64,000 nucleotides of DNA. Origin: Arachis hypogaea. Lineage: Eukaryota > Streptophyta > Magnoliopsida > Fabales > Fabaceae. The position numbers and the translations under genes were made by a program. Shown piece after piece: positions 1 through 10,461 of the stretch. Location: NCBI RefSeq assembly GCF_003086295.3, contig NC_092052.1, positions 73,138,910 to 73,202,909 of the forward strand, in the 5' to 3' direction. The notes beneath the pieces are model-generated. The model was not told where the DNA came from. It made no database searches and saw only the letters and a program-made list of their open reading frames with translations. Numbering within the stretch: position 1 is the first letter of the stretch; the number at the start of each line of letters is the position of its first letter.

Positions 1-3000
1 ATATACAACCAGATTTACAAAACAAACCACAATACTTACAAAAGATATATATAGATATATCTACATATTATTAATATTACAAGCATGACACATCAAAACT
101 CCTATCCCTCTTGCAAAACGCACTAGAAATAAAGGCGAGGGAAAAATAAAAACTAAGATCATACAAAATAATGTCGAATAAACAGAAAACGAATATAACT
201 CTTCTGAAGCTTCGTCGTCCATATCTTGAAAAGGGAAAAACCTGTAGGGTTGTGAGAACATCGTCCTCGAAATGATTCTCACTATAGGGTTACAGAATTG
301 CTATAATAAGATACGTAAATAAAACCGTTTTTAAGGTACAGTGATTAATAACTGCCTTATGCTTCTTTTCAAAACCAAAGATTTAACATTCAAAATCCGA
401 AATCCTTTCTAAAAGGGAAAGCTGTTAACTTCTCAGAAATCTAAAAGCCTTTTTAAAAGTTTTTCTTAGACAACATGAATGACCAAACTGTTCCAAGCAT
501 AGGTTCATTAAGTCTATGTTGAACCAGTTTAATCTTTCATACTTTTCTAACCCAAAAGCACAAACCAAACACAGTTTTCATCTCATCTCATAATCAACCA
601 TGGCCCTAGGCCCAAGCAACTCAACCAACAACTAATTCATCACAATCCAACCAATTTTCAGTCACAAACACAAGTAAGAAGATTCAAACACAATCAAGCA
701 GTTATATCAAGTAGAGCAATTAGCAATTATACATAACTATTCACATAGGCAAAGCAATTACAATTTGCACACCCAAACAATGTCATATAAATGCATATGA
801 TGCATGCCTGTCCTATGGCTAATGAGCTCATCTGTCGGTTATCCAGCCAACCCGACAAGTCTGAAAATGTTAGACTGTCTCCCGTCGCGCATCCCCATGA
901 GTCTATGCATAGATTTTACATTCATACATCATTCAAATCACTCACTGGGGGCTATCCATACCCAAAAATTTATACGTGTCCGGTCACCCTTACGACGTAG
1001 GGTCAACAGAGTATCGAGATTCAACCTGGAACACGTGGTGGCAAGCCACGGTACTTTACCCAGGGAAACTCGTATCTCTGATAAATGTGTGGAAGCCACA
1101 TATATTTATTCATAATCATTCATCCATCATTATTTCTGCATTTCATTAACAATTCATATCAAACCAATCATTATTCAAGCCATAAGTCACTTTCTATTTC
1201 TCAAATCTCTTCAAACTCATAATTCAACTTTTCCTCAAAATCAATTCTCTTTCAAATCTTAGTCACTAAATATAACATTTTACAAAACTTCCAAGAGACT
1301 TTCAATCATCACCTTAAAACGGAACTTTCTTTGAGAAGACACAAGACTCTAGGGAAGAATAACCTGCCTCACTTCTTAAACTCTTTAGAAATCCTCGGAA
1401 TTATAATTACTCAAACTGAAATCATTTAAAATGGAGACTTAAGACCAAAACCAAGGCATGTAGGCCAAAAGTTCCGAACCGGTTTCAAAACCAACATTAT
1501 TTAAGTCCAAAAACCCAATTTCTTTTCATTCTTAAATCGGAAACTTTCCCAAAGGCTCAGATTTGTTTAGTTAAAACTTAAAGAATACTTCAAAAGCAAT
1601 GCAAAATTAAGTAATCAAAGTTCAATTTTCTTTAAAATCTGCTAAAAATCTTCCAAAGGTACTTCTTTGACCAAACCGCAAAACATAGGTCCCCTCATGT
1701 TTAAATCAAACTTAAAACATATGCTTTCCTTAAAAGATTAAACTTGAATCACCTGTTTCCTAATAAATCGAGAACCAAACAATAGAACCTCTCGAATCCA
1801 ATCCTTTTCTAAATCATATTTGAAAACAAAATCTTGAATTTCATAAAATTTCGGCAGCATCTCCCCTAAAATTCGGACTTTGCCACCCGTTTCAGGTCCC
1901 AACCAAACCAGTATACAATCCCTTCCACGGGTTCAAAACCAAATCAGTTTAAAATCAGACTAATTTCGAAAATTCATATCCTTCTTATAATTCAAGAAAT
2001 CAAATCTAAACTCAATCTATTTTCAATGAACCAACTCGTTTTCCAAAATTGTAATGAAATATTTCAGCAACCAACCATATAACCAAATCAAACAACAATC
2101 CAATCCAACCACAAATACGTTCATCACAAAACAGCCCAACAATACATAAGGCTTATGCAATCACCAAAAGTACATTTATCACATTAATATTCATTTATAA
2201 CAACTCCAAATCATAAAATTAAGTTCTTTGAAAAGACCCCTACCTCGACACGTTCAAACCACAATCCAAATGCCTCAAGAAATTCCTTTTCTCTTGACCC
2301 AAAATCAATGCAACTAAAACCTCAGCTCTGTTTGCTTCCTTAAAAGCAGAACAGCCTCAAACGTGACGTGCGACCTCAGTTTCTAATCCCTAAAACATCA
2401 ATATCGTGGAAACCTCAAAACACATATCAGAAAACCAAAGGCGAGGATCCCGGGGTAGAGACACTTACTGGAATAAAAGAACGACGCGTCAGCCACCCCA
2501 AACTTAACCGGCAGTAGCTCCGACAGTGGCCAGGGCTTCAATGGCTCAGCAACAACCTTAATTTTTTACATGCAATCACCAGAACCGAATCCCTAAGGTA
2601 TCAACAGCTCAGAATCTCTAACAACCTATATTGAAATACTAATTTTCAAAGGTTCTGGAAATAAAAACACTCACCAAGAAGGCAAAGGCCCGATGGCAGC
2701 TTCCAATTGTCAGAACGGCGGCGGTTCGCAACAGTGACGTGACTCTGGCGATGAGGCAGATCCACGGCGCTGATGGAAGCACGGCAGTGACGAGCTCCCT
2801 CAACGGTGACGCGACAGATCCGACGGCGACGGGATCCTCGGCGGCAGCATGAACGGCGCACAGGCAGTGGTGAGAGCGAGCTGGGAGCAACGAACCATAG
2901 TGGCTCTTCACCTTCTTCGTGTCGGGTTCTCCTTCTCCCGGCGACCCAGCTACGGCGGTGACGACGGAACGACGACTGGACACGGCGGCTGGACTGGTCG

Positions 3001-3825
3001 TGGTTCTCTCTTTCCCGCGCGTCTTCCTCTCCTCGCGGTTCGGTTGCTCAACGACTGCTCAATGACGGTTCGGCGGCGTGGTCTTCCTCCAAGGTCCGAT
3101 GACGGCGCAACGGTGGCGGTGAGGCGTGGAGTAGCGACGGCACAACTTCTCTTCCTTTCCTTATATTGGATCTCTTTCTGTCAACAGCAGCAGCGACGGT
3201 GGCAGTGACACCCACCGCGCCGCCTTCCTTTCTCCCCCTCTCCTTCCTTCTTTGGTCCCCTTCCCTCTTCCCTTTTCTTTTATTTTTCTTTCTTCTTTTT
3301 GTGGGTGTGGGTATCTGCATGTGTGTGAAGGTGAGCCGTGGGTGAAGCGTGGGGTGTGGGTGCTGTTTGTGTGTTAGAGGGTTAGGGTAAAAATTAGGTT
3401 CAGATAAAATTAGGATTAGGTTAGAGTTTTAGTTTAGGTATTTTTTTTTTAAGAATAGAGATAGTAGTGTAATTTTATGAAATAAATAGAAAGTAAGATA
3501 ATAGTAAATATCAAATTAAATATAACGTATCCATCTTTAAAAATATCTTTTAATTAATAATCTTTAAATAATTTTTAGTTAAATACCAATTTAGTAAAAA
3601 TTGGAGATAAGTAAATTAATTCTCCTTTATTTATAAAATATAGTTAAAAATATATATATTAAAATTAAGACATACAAAATACTAATTATTTCTCAATTAT
3701 AAGAACTCTAAATAATAAATAAGAGTTTACACAACTTTTATATAAAATTCTCTAAAATAGTCTTAAATAAATATAATACATCATAAATAATTTATTGATA
3801 ACTTTTAAAAATTAGGGGTCTTACA
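1..3825 (-). mobile_element. Long LTR of the Tekay/Del-like LARD family, truncated by the window edge
   Basis: This block aligns by eye with 35811-39610 and 42716-46644 over its whole length, including the GC-rich part near 2640-3330 and the AT-rich end. Its plus-strand end is GGGTCTTACA at 3816-3825, so on the minus strand the LTR begins TGTAAGACCC, as in the other two copies. The other end lies left of the window, so I cannot tell a solo LTR from one LTR of a full element. At 3826 the sequence switches directly into an open Ty1-copia reading frame, so this LTR family landed inside a copia pol gene. Short open frames in the GC-rich part are not conserved between the three copies and are not genes. 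Confidence 0.8.
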
Positions 3826-3826
3826 G

Positions 3827-5521
3827 AGTGACCCTCCACAGCCTCCTGTTCTTCCGCCTTCTCCATCTTTCGATGATTCCAGACCGGACGATGATCCTGC
3901 TCCTACCGTCATGTCTCCTCCTCCCGCTCGTTCTTCTAGAGTAAGGAATCCACCTCCTCATCTTCTTGATTATCATTGCTTTTCTACTATCCTTCATCAA
4001 CATGAACCTAAGTCATTCAGAGAAGCCTCCTCAAACCCAAATTGGCAACAAGCAATGCAGGAAGAAATACAGGCACTTGAAAAAGCACACACTTGGGACT
4101 TGGTTGATCCTCCTTCTGATCAGGAAGTTGTGGGCAGTAGATCGGTATACAAGATCAAGACTCGCTTTGATGGCTCTATTGACCGTTATAAGGCCCGCTT
4201 GGTTGCTCAAGGTTGTACGCAAGAGTATGGTATTGATTATGAAGAGACTTTTGCTCATGTCGCTCGTCTTTCGTCTGTTAGAGCTCTTCTTGCCATTGCC
4301 GTGGTTAAAAAATGGTCTCTCAGTCAGATGGATGTGAAAAATGCATTTCTTAATGGGGATTTGAAAAAGAAAGTCTATATAAAACCACCTCTGGGATATC
4401 CTTGTCCTTCTAATAAGGTTTGTCTCCTTCGCAAGGCACTTTATGAACTTAAGCAAGCACCTCGTGAATGGTTTGACAAGTTCAGTACTACCATATGCAG
4501 TCTTGGTTTTACTTCTAGCCCTCATGAGAATGCCCTCTTCATTCGTAAAAGCGAACGTGGAGTTATTCTTCTACTTTTGTATGTTGATGACATGATCATT
4601 ACTGGGGATGATGTTGATGGTATCTCTGATCTCAAGGCCTTACTTCACCGTACCTTTGAGATGAAAGATCTTGGTTCTCTCAGCTATTTTCTTGGTCTCG
4701 AGGTCATCTCCACCGATGATGGCATCTATCTCTCTCAGGCTAAGTATGCTTCAGATCTTCTTGCTCGCGCTGGGATTACAGATAGTCGCACTGAGTCTAC
4801 TCCTCTTGAGCCTAATGTTCGATTTATCCCTATGGATGGCACTGTTTTGGATAATCCGACTCTCTATCGACAGTTAGTTGGCGGTCTCGTCTACTTAACT
4901 ATCACCCGACCAGACATCGCCTATCCGGTTCATGTACTTAGCCAATTCTTGTCAGCTCCTCGTACTACTCACTATGCGGCAGTTCTTCGCATTCTTCGCT
5001 ACATCAAAGGCACTCTATTTCATGGCCTTTATTTTTCTGCCCATTCCTCTTTGTCTCTTCAGGCTTACTCCGATGCTCATTGGGCTGGTGATCCCACTGA
5101 TCGTCGTTCTACTACTGGTTACTGTTTGTTTCTTGGCGACGCTCTCATTTCTTGGCGTGCTAAGAAGCAAACGTTCACTGCTCGCTCAAGCACAGAAGCT
5201 GAGTACCGTTCCCTCGCTAACACCACTGCAGAAGTTATCTCGGTTCGTTGGCTTTTCGAAGATCTGGGTGCTCCTCAGTCGTCCCCTACTGATGTTTTTT
5301 GTGATAACCGCAGTGCTATTCAGATCGCCCATAATGATGTGTTTCATGAACGCACCAAACACATTGAGATTGATTGTCACTTTGTTCGGCAACGTATCCT
5401 TATTGATTCTGTCCGTCTCATTGCTGTTGGAACACTAGATCAGACTGCTGATATCTTCACGAAAGCTCATCACCCGACTCGTTTCCGGACTTTGTTATCC
5501 AAACTCAAGTTGGTATCTTAG
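3827..5521 (+). CDS. Copia pol, C-terminal part: reverse transcriptase and RNase H (5' truncated)
   Basis: The frame is open from the LTR junction at 3826/3827; the first internal Met is at 3911. Counting from that Met, reverse transcriptase covers about residues 60-310, with the first catalytic Asp in SQMDVKNAFLNGD (D141) and the YVDD box at 224-227. The copia RNase H follows, with YSDAHWAGD near 387-394, SSTEAEY near 426-432 and CDNRSA near 464-469. The protein ends LLSKLKLVS, directly before the polypurine tract, so the C-terminus is natural. The usual FAPVAR motif reads FAHVAR here. No stop or frameshift interrupts 1.7 kb, so this copy is fairly young or recently constrained, but it is only part of a polyprotein and cannot work alone. 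Confidence 0.92.
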   Translation, partial: SDPPQPPVLPPSPSFDDSRPDDDPAPTVMSPPPARSSRVRNPPPHLLDYHCFSTILHQHEPKSFREASSNPNWQQAMQEEIQALEKAHTWDLVDPPSDQEVVGSRSVYKIKTRFDGSIDRYKARLVAQGCTQEYGIDYEETFAHVARLSSVRALLAIAVVKKWSLSQMDVKNAFLNGDLKKKVYIKPPLGYPCPSNKVCLLRKALYELKQAPREWFDKFSTTICSLGFTSSPHENALFIRKSERGVILLLLYVDDMIITGDDVDGISDLKALLHRTFEMKDLGSLSYFLGLEVISTDDGIYLSQAKYASDLLARAGITDSRTESTPLEPNVRFIPMDGTVLDNPTLYRQLVGGLVYLTITRPDIAYPVHVLSQFLSAPRTTHYAAVLRILRYIKGTLFHGLYFSAHSSLSLQAYSDAHWAGDPTDRRSTTGYCLFLGDALISWRAKKQTFTARSSTEAEYRSLANTTAEVISVRWLFEDLGAPQSSPTDVFCDNRSAIQIAHNDVFHERTKHIEIDCHFVRQRILIDSVRLIAVGTLDQTADIFTKAHHPTRFRTLLSKLKLVS

Positions 5522-5530
5522 CTCCCACTT

Positions 5531-5546
5531 GAGTTTGAGGGGGGGA
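5531..5546 (+). other. Copia polypurine tract
   Basis: A G-rich purine run (GAGTTTGAGGGGGGGA) ends exactly where the 3' LTR begins. In LTR retrotransposons this tract primes plus-strand DNA synthesis. Confidence 0.85.
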
Positions 5547-5747
5547 TGTTAGAGAATCATTAGCATCAATTTAGACCAATTAGTATCGTCTATATTTATA
5601 TAGTATATCTGTATATTAATTATAGGATTCTATGCCTTTATTACTCTGATTCATTTAACACCTATAAATACCCCTTGTATATTGTACTTTTGATCACACT
5701 CAATAATACACTTTTCATATTATTCTCTCAATCTATTGTTTCTAACA
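5547..5747 (+). repeat. Copia 3' LTR (201 bp)
   Basis: It starts TGTTAGAGAATC and ends TGTTTCTAACA, giving a 7-bp perfect inverted terminal repeat. It contains a TATAAATA box at 5663-5670 and an AATAA signal near 5702, the expected order for U3-R-U5. The matching 5' LTR is not in the window, so neither age nor target duplication can be read. Confidence 0.88.
5663..5670 (+). promoter_or_regulatory. TATA box in copia LTR
   Basis: TATAAATA in the middle of the 201-bp LTR, the expected place for the element's RNA polymerase II promoter. No other promoter motif was identified. Confidence 0.5.
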
Positions 5748-6479
5748 GCCATCATTTTTTAAAAGATTCTTTTTACTTAAAAAAAAAAAGAGGTTTTTAA
5801 CATATTAAACAAAGAAAAAATATATAACTGTTTTCACACATGCCCTTGTGCAGAATTCAGTAAATAACTTATATGTGAAAAGGCGTGTTCCTAATGTGTA
5901 ATTTGGAAGATGACTTGTGCAAATGTTATATGGTCCTAGTTGTTTAATTATGTAATCAACTATCTGTGGTTGCCGCAGTTACGTTAATGGTTTACTTAAT
6001 TTGTGAAGTTCAGCTGATCTTTTTTGTTGCTGAGTGGAAGGGTTGAATCTGTTTGAGTTGTGACTTCTTCTATGACTCTGGTATTTAAAATCTCCAGTTT
6101 CCAAGATTGAACATTCAAATAACACTCCATATCACCTGACTATAATGAACTCATTATCCCAAAAATACATCCATCACTTGGGAATATATTATGAACAACA
6201 GTAAAATATTCTTGAGATTTTTGATAGAAGTTATCTACATTAACTGCTTTCTATTCTAAGAACCCTGAAAATTTTGATTTGACTAGGATTTTCCAATATT
6301 AAGATCTGCCCCATAAATATATGGAAAATGATACATCCTCCTAAGTCATTTTAATAAATAGCCTCCTAATTTCTACAAGGAAAATATGGTGTGCTTAGGT
6401 TCATTGATGCATAATTGTATCAATAGATGTCCTTAAATATCTTGGTTTAGCTATATTCTTTTCAAAATTTCCATGGCAG
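5748..6479. other. Intergenic or intronic AT-rich DNA
   Basis: I see no coding frame, RNA gene or repeat boundary here. It is T-rich and would fit an intron upstream of the exon-like block at 6480, which is inference only. Confidence 0.4.
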
Positions 6480-6614
6480 ATTCCTGCATTCCCAAGCTTT
6501 GCAGTACCTGATCGACCCCGAGAGATTCAAATGGAAGCAGCTTATTTTTGTTAGTCAAGGTATGAAGTGCCCTGTACTAGTGGGATTTCTTGAGGCTGAA
6601 TATGCCAAGTACAG
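6480..6614 (+). other. Exon-like block of an unrecognised host gene
   Basis: A 135-bp segment lies between a good acceptor (CCATGGCAG before 6480) and a good donor (ACAG/GTTAGT at 6614/6615). One frame is open throughout and encodes about 45 residues of ordinary globular composition, beginning FLHSQALQYLIDPERFKWK and ending EAEYAKYR. The other frames are short or interrupted. A continuation to a stop is possible through an acceptor near 7324 (AATAAG/GATCC), which adds about 24 residues in phase, but that acceptor is weak. I do not recognise the family. It may be one exon of a live gene, or a relic with its neighbours lost to transposon insertion. Confidence 0.4.
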
Positions 6615-7941
6615 GTTAGTTGTTTGTGAACGGTGCTTATATTGAATTTTTTACATTTTACTCAAGGTTAATCTACAAGGCGATGTCAAGAATTGGTTAA
6701 CACTTAAACATTTAGCTTGGTATCTAGCATTGCTGCTTTGATGTTTTTTGATTACCTAATTGTTGGATTTTTCATTTTGCATTAACATGGACCCTTTTCC
6801 TCCAATGTCCACACTTTTTGTAATGATATTGTCTTAATAAATTGTCTTTCATCAAACAAGAATGGTTTAGAGCCAAATTTTAAATGCGTGTTCAAGTTAT
6901 GCTAGTACTTGGTGCATTTTTAGTTGGAAGCATACGGGTTGACTTTTGAGAACTTTTCAGCGTCGTCAACTGCTTTCTGCTAAATTTAGAGGATAGGTCC
7001 TCTTTGGTGTGAACCACGCTTTCGTAACAAATAAGCAGTGAGATTGTGCTTCCTTTACTGATGTTTTGAATTGGTCTTGCTATAGCTTACCCCTTTTTGT
7101 CTTGAAGGAGGATCCATGATCCAGAAAATTCCTTTTAACATCTTAATAATTATTTTGACGATGCATGTGTCTTTTAAAGAAAATGATGACTAATTTCCCA
7201 TTAGTGCGTCGGTTTTCTGGATTAGAAAGACATGAAAGTGTACTTCCTTTGCTTATGTGCCTTTGAAAAGAAAACAAATGGTGAACTATACTTTTTGATT
7301 GCCGAATTTGCAGGTAATAAGGATCCATCAGCTGCCTTCAATGAAGATTTTTGTTAACAGAGATAACAGAATATTGCAAATGATTCAATTGTAGATGATT
7401 ATTGTGAGATTTTTGCTATTCACTTTTTATTATTTCCTTTCCTTTGAAATTCCTTGAAAAAATTTATTACATTGACAAGATCAAGTTGGGCGAAACCTCT
7501 TGTGCAGCAACCCACCTTGTTTGCTTCTGGTTTTATTTTGGACTACTAGACACCTTACCTATTTAATCTTGGTCGAGTCGGAGAAAATTAGTTGGGACTC
7601 CTAGTTCATCCCAATCATTACTCTACAAATAATTTGAAGTTATCCCCATCTGAGCCACTCTCTCTTTCCTCAACCTCAAGATTTCTTAAAATTGATATCT
7701 GGTGGCACACATTCCATAAAGGAAGAAGAAGATCAGCTTCTCATTTTTTTGTATTTTATTTATGGTGCATCAACTTCGTTCTTCCCATCTTTTAATTTGT
7801 ATGAGTTAGCACACTGTATTTATTAATTAAAGGATGAGGAGAGAATTAAAATAGTTATCATTTTTTCTCTATTTTATTTATCTATTAACTTTAAGGCTTT
7901 CCATCTTTCAATTTTTAAGATTAGATACAATTATCGTATTT
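6615..7941. other. T-rich non-coding DNA, possibly intronic
   Basis: The stretch is T-rich with no convincing coding frame. The only point of note is the possible last exon near 7324-7400 mentioned with the preceding block. Otherwise I see nothing. Confidence 0.35.
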
Positions 7942-7959
7942 ATTTTCATTATGGAATTT
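7942..7959 (+). repeat. LINE target-site duplication, left copy
   Basis: ATTTTCATTATGGAATTT is repeated exactly at 9161-9178, on the other side of the LINE. An 18-bp duplication is typical of target-primed reverse transcription. Confidence 0.92.
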
Positions 7960-9160
7960 TAAAACAAACAAAACAAAGAACTGTTTAAATAGAGGGACAG
8001 TCCCGTTTAAGACTACTCTTAAACTCCTCCCAAGGTGAAAGAAGCTCCACATGTAAAAGTTGTAACTTCATCGCCATCTTTGTCATAGTATCTGCCACCA
8101 TATTTGCATCTCTCATAATCAAACGAAAGTCAACATGCCAATTCCAATAAATAATATCTCTTATTTTGAGTACTAATGGATCAATAAACCCAAAACCATC
8201 TTGAGTAACAAGATTAAATGCTTCCACACAATCCGTCTCACAAATAACATCTCGTTGACCCACATCCCAAGCTAAGAGACATCCTCTCCAAATGGCAAAC
8301 AATTCTCCTTGAAGAATACTATTACTCTCAATTATTCCCAAACACCCCATTTGCCAACTCCCATTACAATCTCTAATAACACAAGCAAAATCAACACTAT
8401 CACCCGAACCAAAAAAACTAACATCACAATTAATCATAAAAGTACCAATGGATGGGGGATTCCAAAAACCATTTAGAGTAGAGGGAAGGGACATATGTTG
8501 TAATTCAAAAATATTCCTAAGCTCCTTTTCTGAAGTTAATGACAGACAAATCACTTTTCCCGGAAGCCAAGTTTCATGAGGATTAAAGATGTCATTATTC
8601 CTTACTCTCCATATCCACCAAAATCCCGAAAAAAACTTGAATGGATGCTCTCTGATATGATACAAAAACCAGTTCTTCAAATCCAAAGGATGACAAGAAA
8701 TATCCAACCTATGCCAAACAACCTGAGCTTTTGGACAATCCCGAATACAATGTAAAACCGATTCCTGGCTAGAAATACATCTTGGACACGTATCCGATGA
8801 CGACATCCCTCTTCTAAAGCGAAAACTTACAGTAGGAAGAGCCTCCTTAAGAAACAACCAAACCAAAAACTTATGCTTTTCCGGAACAAGCTGACGCCAA
8901 AGCCAAAGCCAATTCTCCCGCTCCTCCCAACCAAATAGCTGCTTACACAACCACAAGTAACCATTGCGTGAGTCATAGACTTTGGCAGCAGACCCACACC
9001 AATACCAACCCACTTCCAGACCTGCTTGTTCATCTGGATTGTAAGAGAGAATATTACCTTTCAGATTTTGAGATAAAGGAGAATAAAGAGTATCCAAATG
9101 CCACCTACCAACCGACCAAATATCCTGTATCCGGAGATTCGAATAAAAAATGTGAACATA
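7960..9160 (-). mobile_element. 5'-truncated L1-type LINE insertion
   Basis: About 1.2 kb lies between two identical 18-bp direct repeats. It contains only the last third of a LINE ORF2, so the insertion was truncated at its 5' end, as is usual for LINEs. On the minus strand the element ends in a T/G-rich tail resembling (TTTG)n rather than poly-A. The target duplication is perfect and the remaining frame is open, so the insertion is probably not very old. Confidence 0.9.
7985..9097 (-). pseudogene. LINE ORF2 C-terminal fragment: zinc-binding region and RNase H-like domain
   Basis: The 370-residue frame lacks the endonuclease and reverse transcriptase of a full ORF2. Residues about 35-135 match the plant zf-RVT region, with the pattern around EALPT and CPRC (104-107), HC (116-117) and C121. 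Residues about 215-345 match the plant non-LTR RNase H-like domain, with acidic residues in MINCDVS (D225), QGELFAIW (E265), ETDCVEA (D289) and MRDANMVAD (D336). The first Met is not a native start; the open frame begins near the truncation point. It has no stops but would not be functional alone. Confidence 0.9.
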
Positions 9161-9178
9161 ATTTTCATTATGGAATTT
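9161..9178 (+). repeat. LINE target-site duplication, right copy
   Basis: Exact second copy of the 18-bp sequence at 7942-7959. Confidence 0.92.
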
Positions 9179-9867
9179 GAATACCTAAGAGTTTTTTTAA
9201 TTTTTAAATTTAAATCAATCTAATTCGATGTATAATTTAATCTAAAATTTTTCATGTACTCTTTCTAAGTACTAATTGATCAAACATATCTATTTTAATC
9301 TCTTCTACTAACTTTTTTAAGTACTAATTGCATGCTAAAAGTTTGAATTATTGATATTATTAATATTTTTTATTATTTTCAAAAATATATTTTTATATTT
9401 ATAAATACATATACCTCGTTTACTCGTTTACACTGTAAACGTGATATGAAAATTGAAAAAAAATATACATATCTCGTTTATACTATAAACGAGATACGAG
9501 CAAAATTATCTCGTTTATAGTATAAATAAGGTATGAGAAGAATATTTAATTTGATAAATATTTTTTAAATTATTTATTTCAATAATTATTATAATTTATT
9601 TATTTATTAAAATAAAAAATCCTCAGCTGGAGTTTTTTTTTTTTTTTTTTTTGGACGTGAATCCTCAGCTGGAGTTAAAGCCGCTGCATGCGCAAACATG
9701 TTTTTTTTTAACATGTTGCTCGTAGAGACTTGAGACAGATCCCTCCTCAGAAGCCCATTCTTTTTGTCAAAAGGATTGGGTCTATCATCTCCCACATTTT
9801 TTCTCTCATTTTGATGAGCTGTTTAATTTTGGCCCAGCTGATCACCTCTAAATACAATCCAAATCCA
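9179..9867. other. AT-rich spacer with a cluster of short palindromes
   Basis: The stretch is mostly AT-rich and non-coding. At 9425-9441 lies CGTTTACACTGTAAACG (7-bp stem, ACT loop). At 9471-9495 lies an 11-bp stem ATCTCGTTTAT with the same ACT loop. A third, degenerate arm follows near 9508-9535. Poly-T runs lie at about 9633-9652. The palindromes could be a remnant of a small inverted-repeat element; no clear ends or target duplication are visible. Confidence 0.5.
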
Positions 9868-9875
9868 TATAAAAG
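9868..9875 (+). promoter_or_regulatory. Candidate TATA box of the small membrane-protein gene
   Basis: TATAAAAG lies 203 bp upstream of the start codon at 10078. If transcription starts about 30 bp downstream, the 5' leader would be about 170 nt, which is ordinary for a plant gene. No experimental support is available from sequence alone. Confidence 0.4.
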
Positions 9876-10077
9876 ACACTAGTGTATATCATGTCAAATT
9901 CATAACCCAAACCCAAAAAGAAAAAAGAAAAAAAAAAGAAAATAAACAAATGATACGAAGCGAAGCCAGAAAGGAAAGAAACTAAAAGAAACGCCTTGCG
10001 CGGGAAAAGGGAAGAGGCAATCTTCACAAAACGGAATTACAAATTTGCAACTGAGAAAGGGAAAAAGAGAGTAAGAA

Positions 10078-10461
10078 ATGGACAACGAACAAGATAACAA
10101 GGCTCTGAAATTCCGAACGGCGTCACTGAGTCGCTGTACCAAAGCAGCTTTGTTCCTCCACCGCCTGAACTCACTTCGCGCCGTTAACAACGGAGAAGAA
10201 GAACACGTATACATTTTCCCCCCTACTTCTTTCTTCCTTTTTCTTTTCTCTCTCTTCAATTTTCTGTTTATCTGATTCCAGCGCTTCTGTTTTCAGGAGA
10301 AGTTGAAGAAGGAGATGCAGGATCTGAAGATGGAATTGCTGAAGGAACGTCGGAAGAATAAGAAGATGAAGCTCTGCTCGTTCATGGAGCTGCTTCTTCA
10401 GGTTCTCTTGTTACTTTCGCTTTGGACCTTCTTCTTGGCGTTCTTCCTCAGAGGTCCGTGA
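10078..10461 (+). CDS. Small coiled-coil, C-tail-anchored membrane protein (97 aa, two exons); family not recognised
   Basis: Exon 1 is 10078-10206 (43 codons) and exon 2 is 10297-10461 (54 codons and TGA), joined in phase 0 across a 90-bp T-rich intron with GT-AG ends (CAC/GTATAC and TTTTCAG/GAG). An in-frame TAA lies two codons upstream of the ATG, so the start is well fixed. The N-terminal part is polar and begins MDNEQDNKALKFRT. Residues about 44-68 are rich in Lys and Glu and look like a short coiled coil (EKLKKEMQDLKMELLKERRK). Residues about 72-93 are a single hydrophobic segment (LLLQVLLLLSLWTFFLAFFL), followed by RGP. The expected protein is therefore tail-anchored with its N-terminus in the cytosol. 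GC content is higher than in surrounding DNA and there are no lesions. Function is unknown. Confidence 0.78.

Larger units (their letters stand above)
3826..5747 (+). mobile_element. Ty1-copia retrotransposon, 3' portion
   Basis: The block contains the end of pol, a purine-rich tract and a complete 201-bp 3' LTR with perfect 7-bp inverted ends (TGTTAGA and TCTAACA). The 5' LTR, gag, protease and integrase are absent because the long LTR at 1-3825 interrupts the element; the missing part may lie left of the window beyond that insertion. The very short LTR and RT type suggest the Ale-like group of plant copia elements, but I cannot place it firmly. Confidence 0.88.

Noticed and set aside
2639..3320. 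Several overlapping open frames in the GC-rich part of the left LTR
   Set aside because: Equivalent regions at 38539-39184 and 45505-46210 do not preserve the frames. They are products of GC content, not genes.
7143..7795. Short open frames between the exon-like block and the LINE
   Set aside because: T-rich sequence gives frames of about 60 codons by chance; no splice or domain support.
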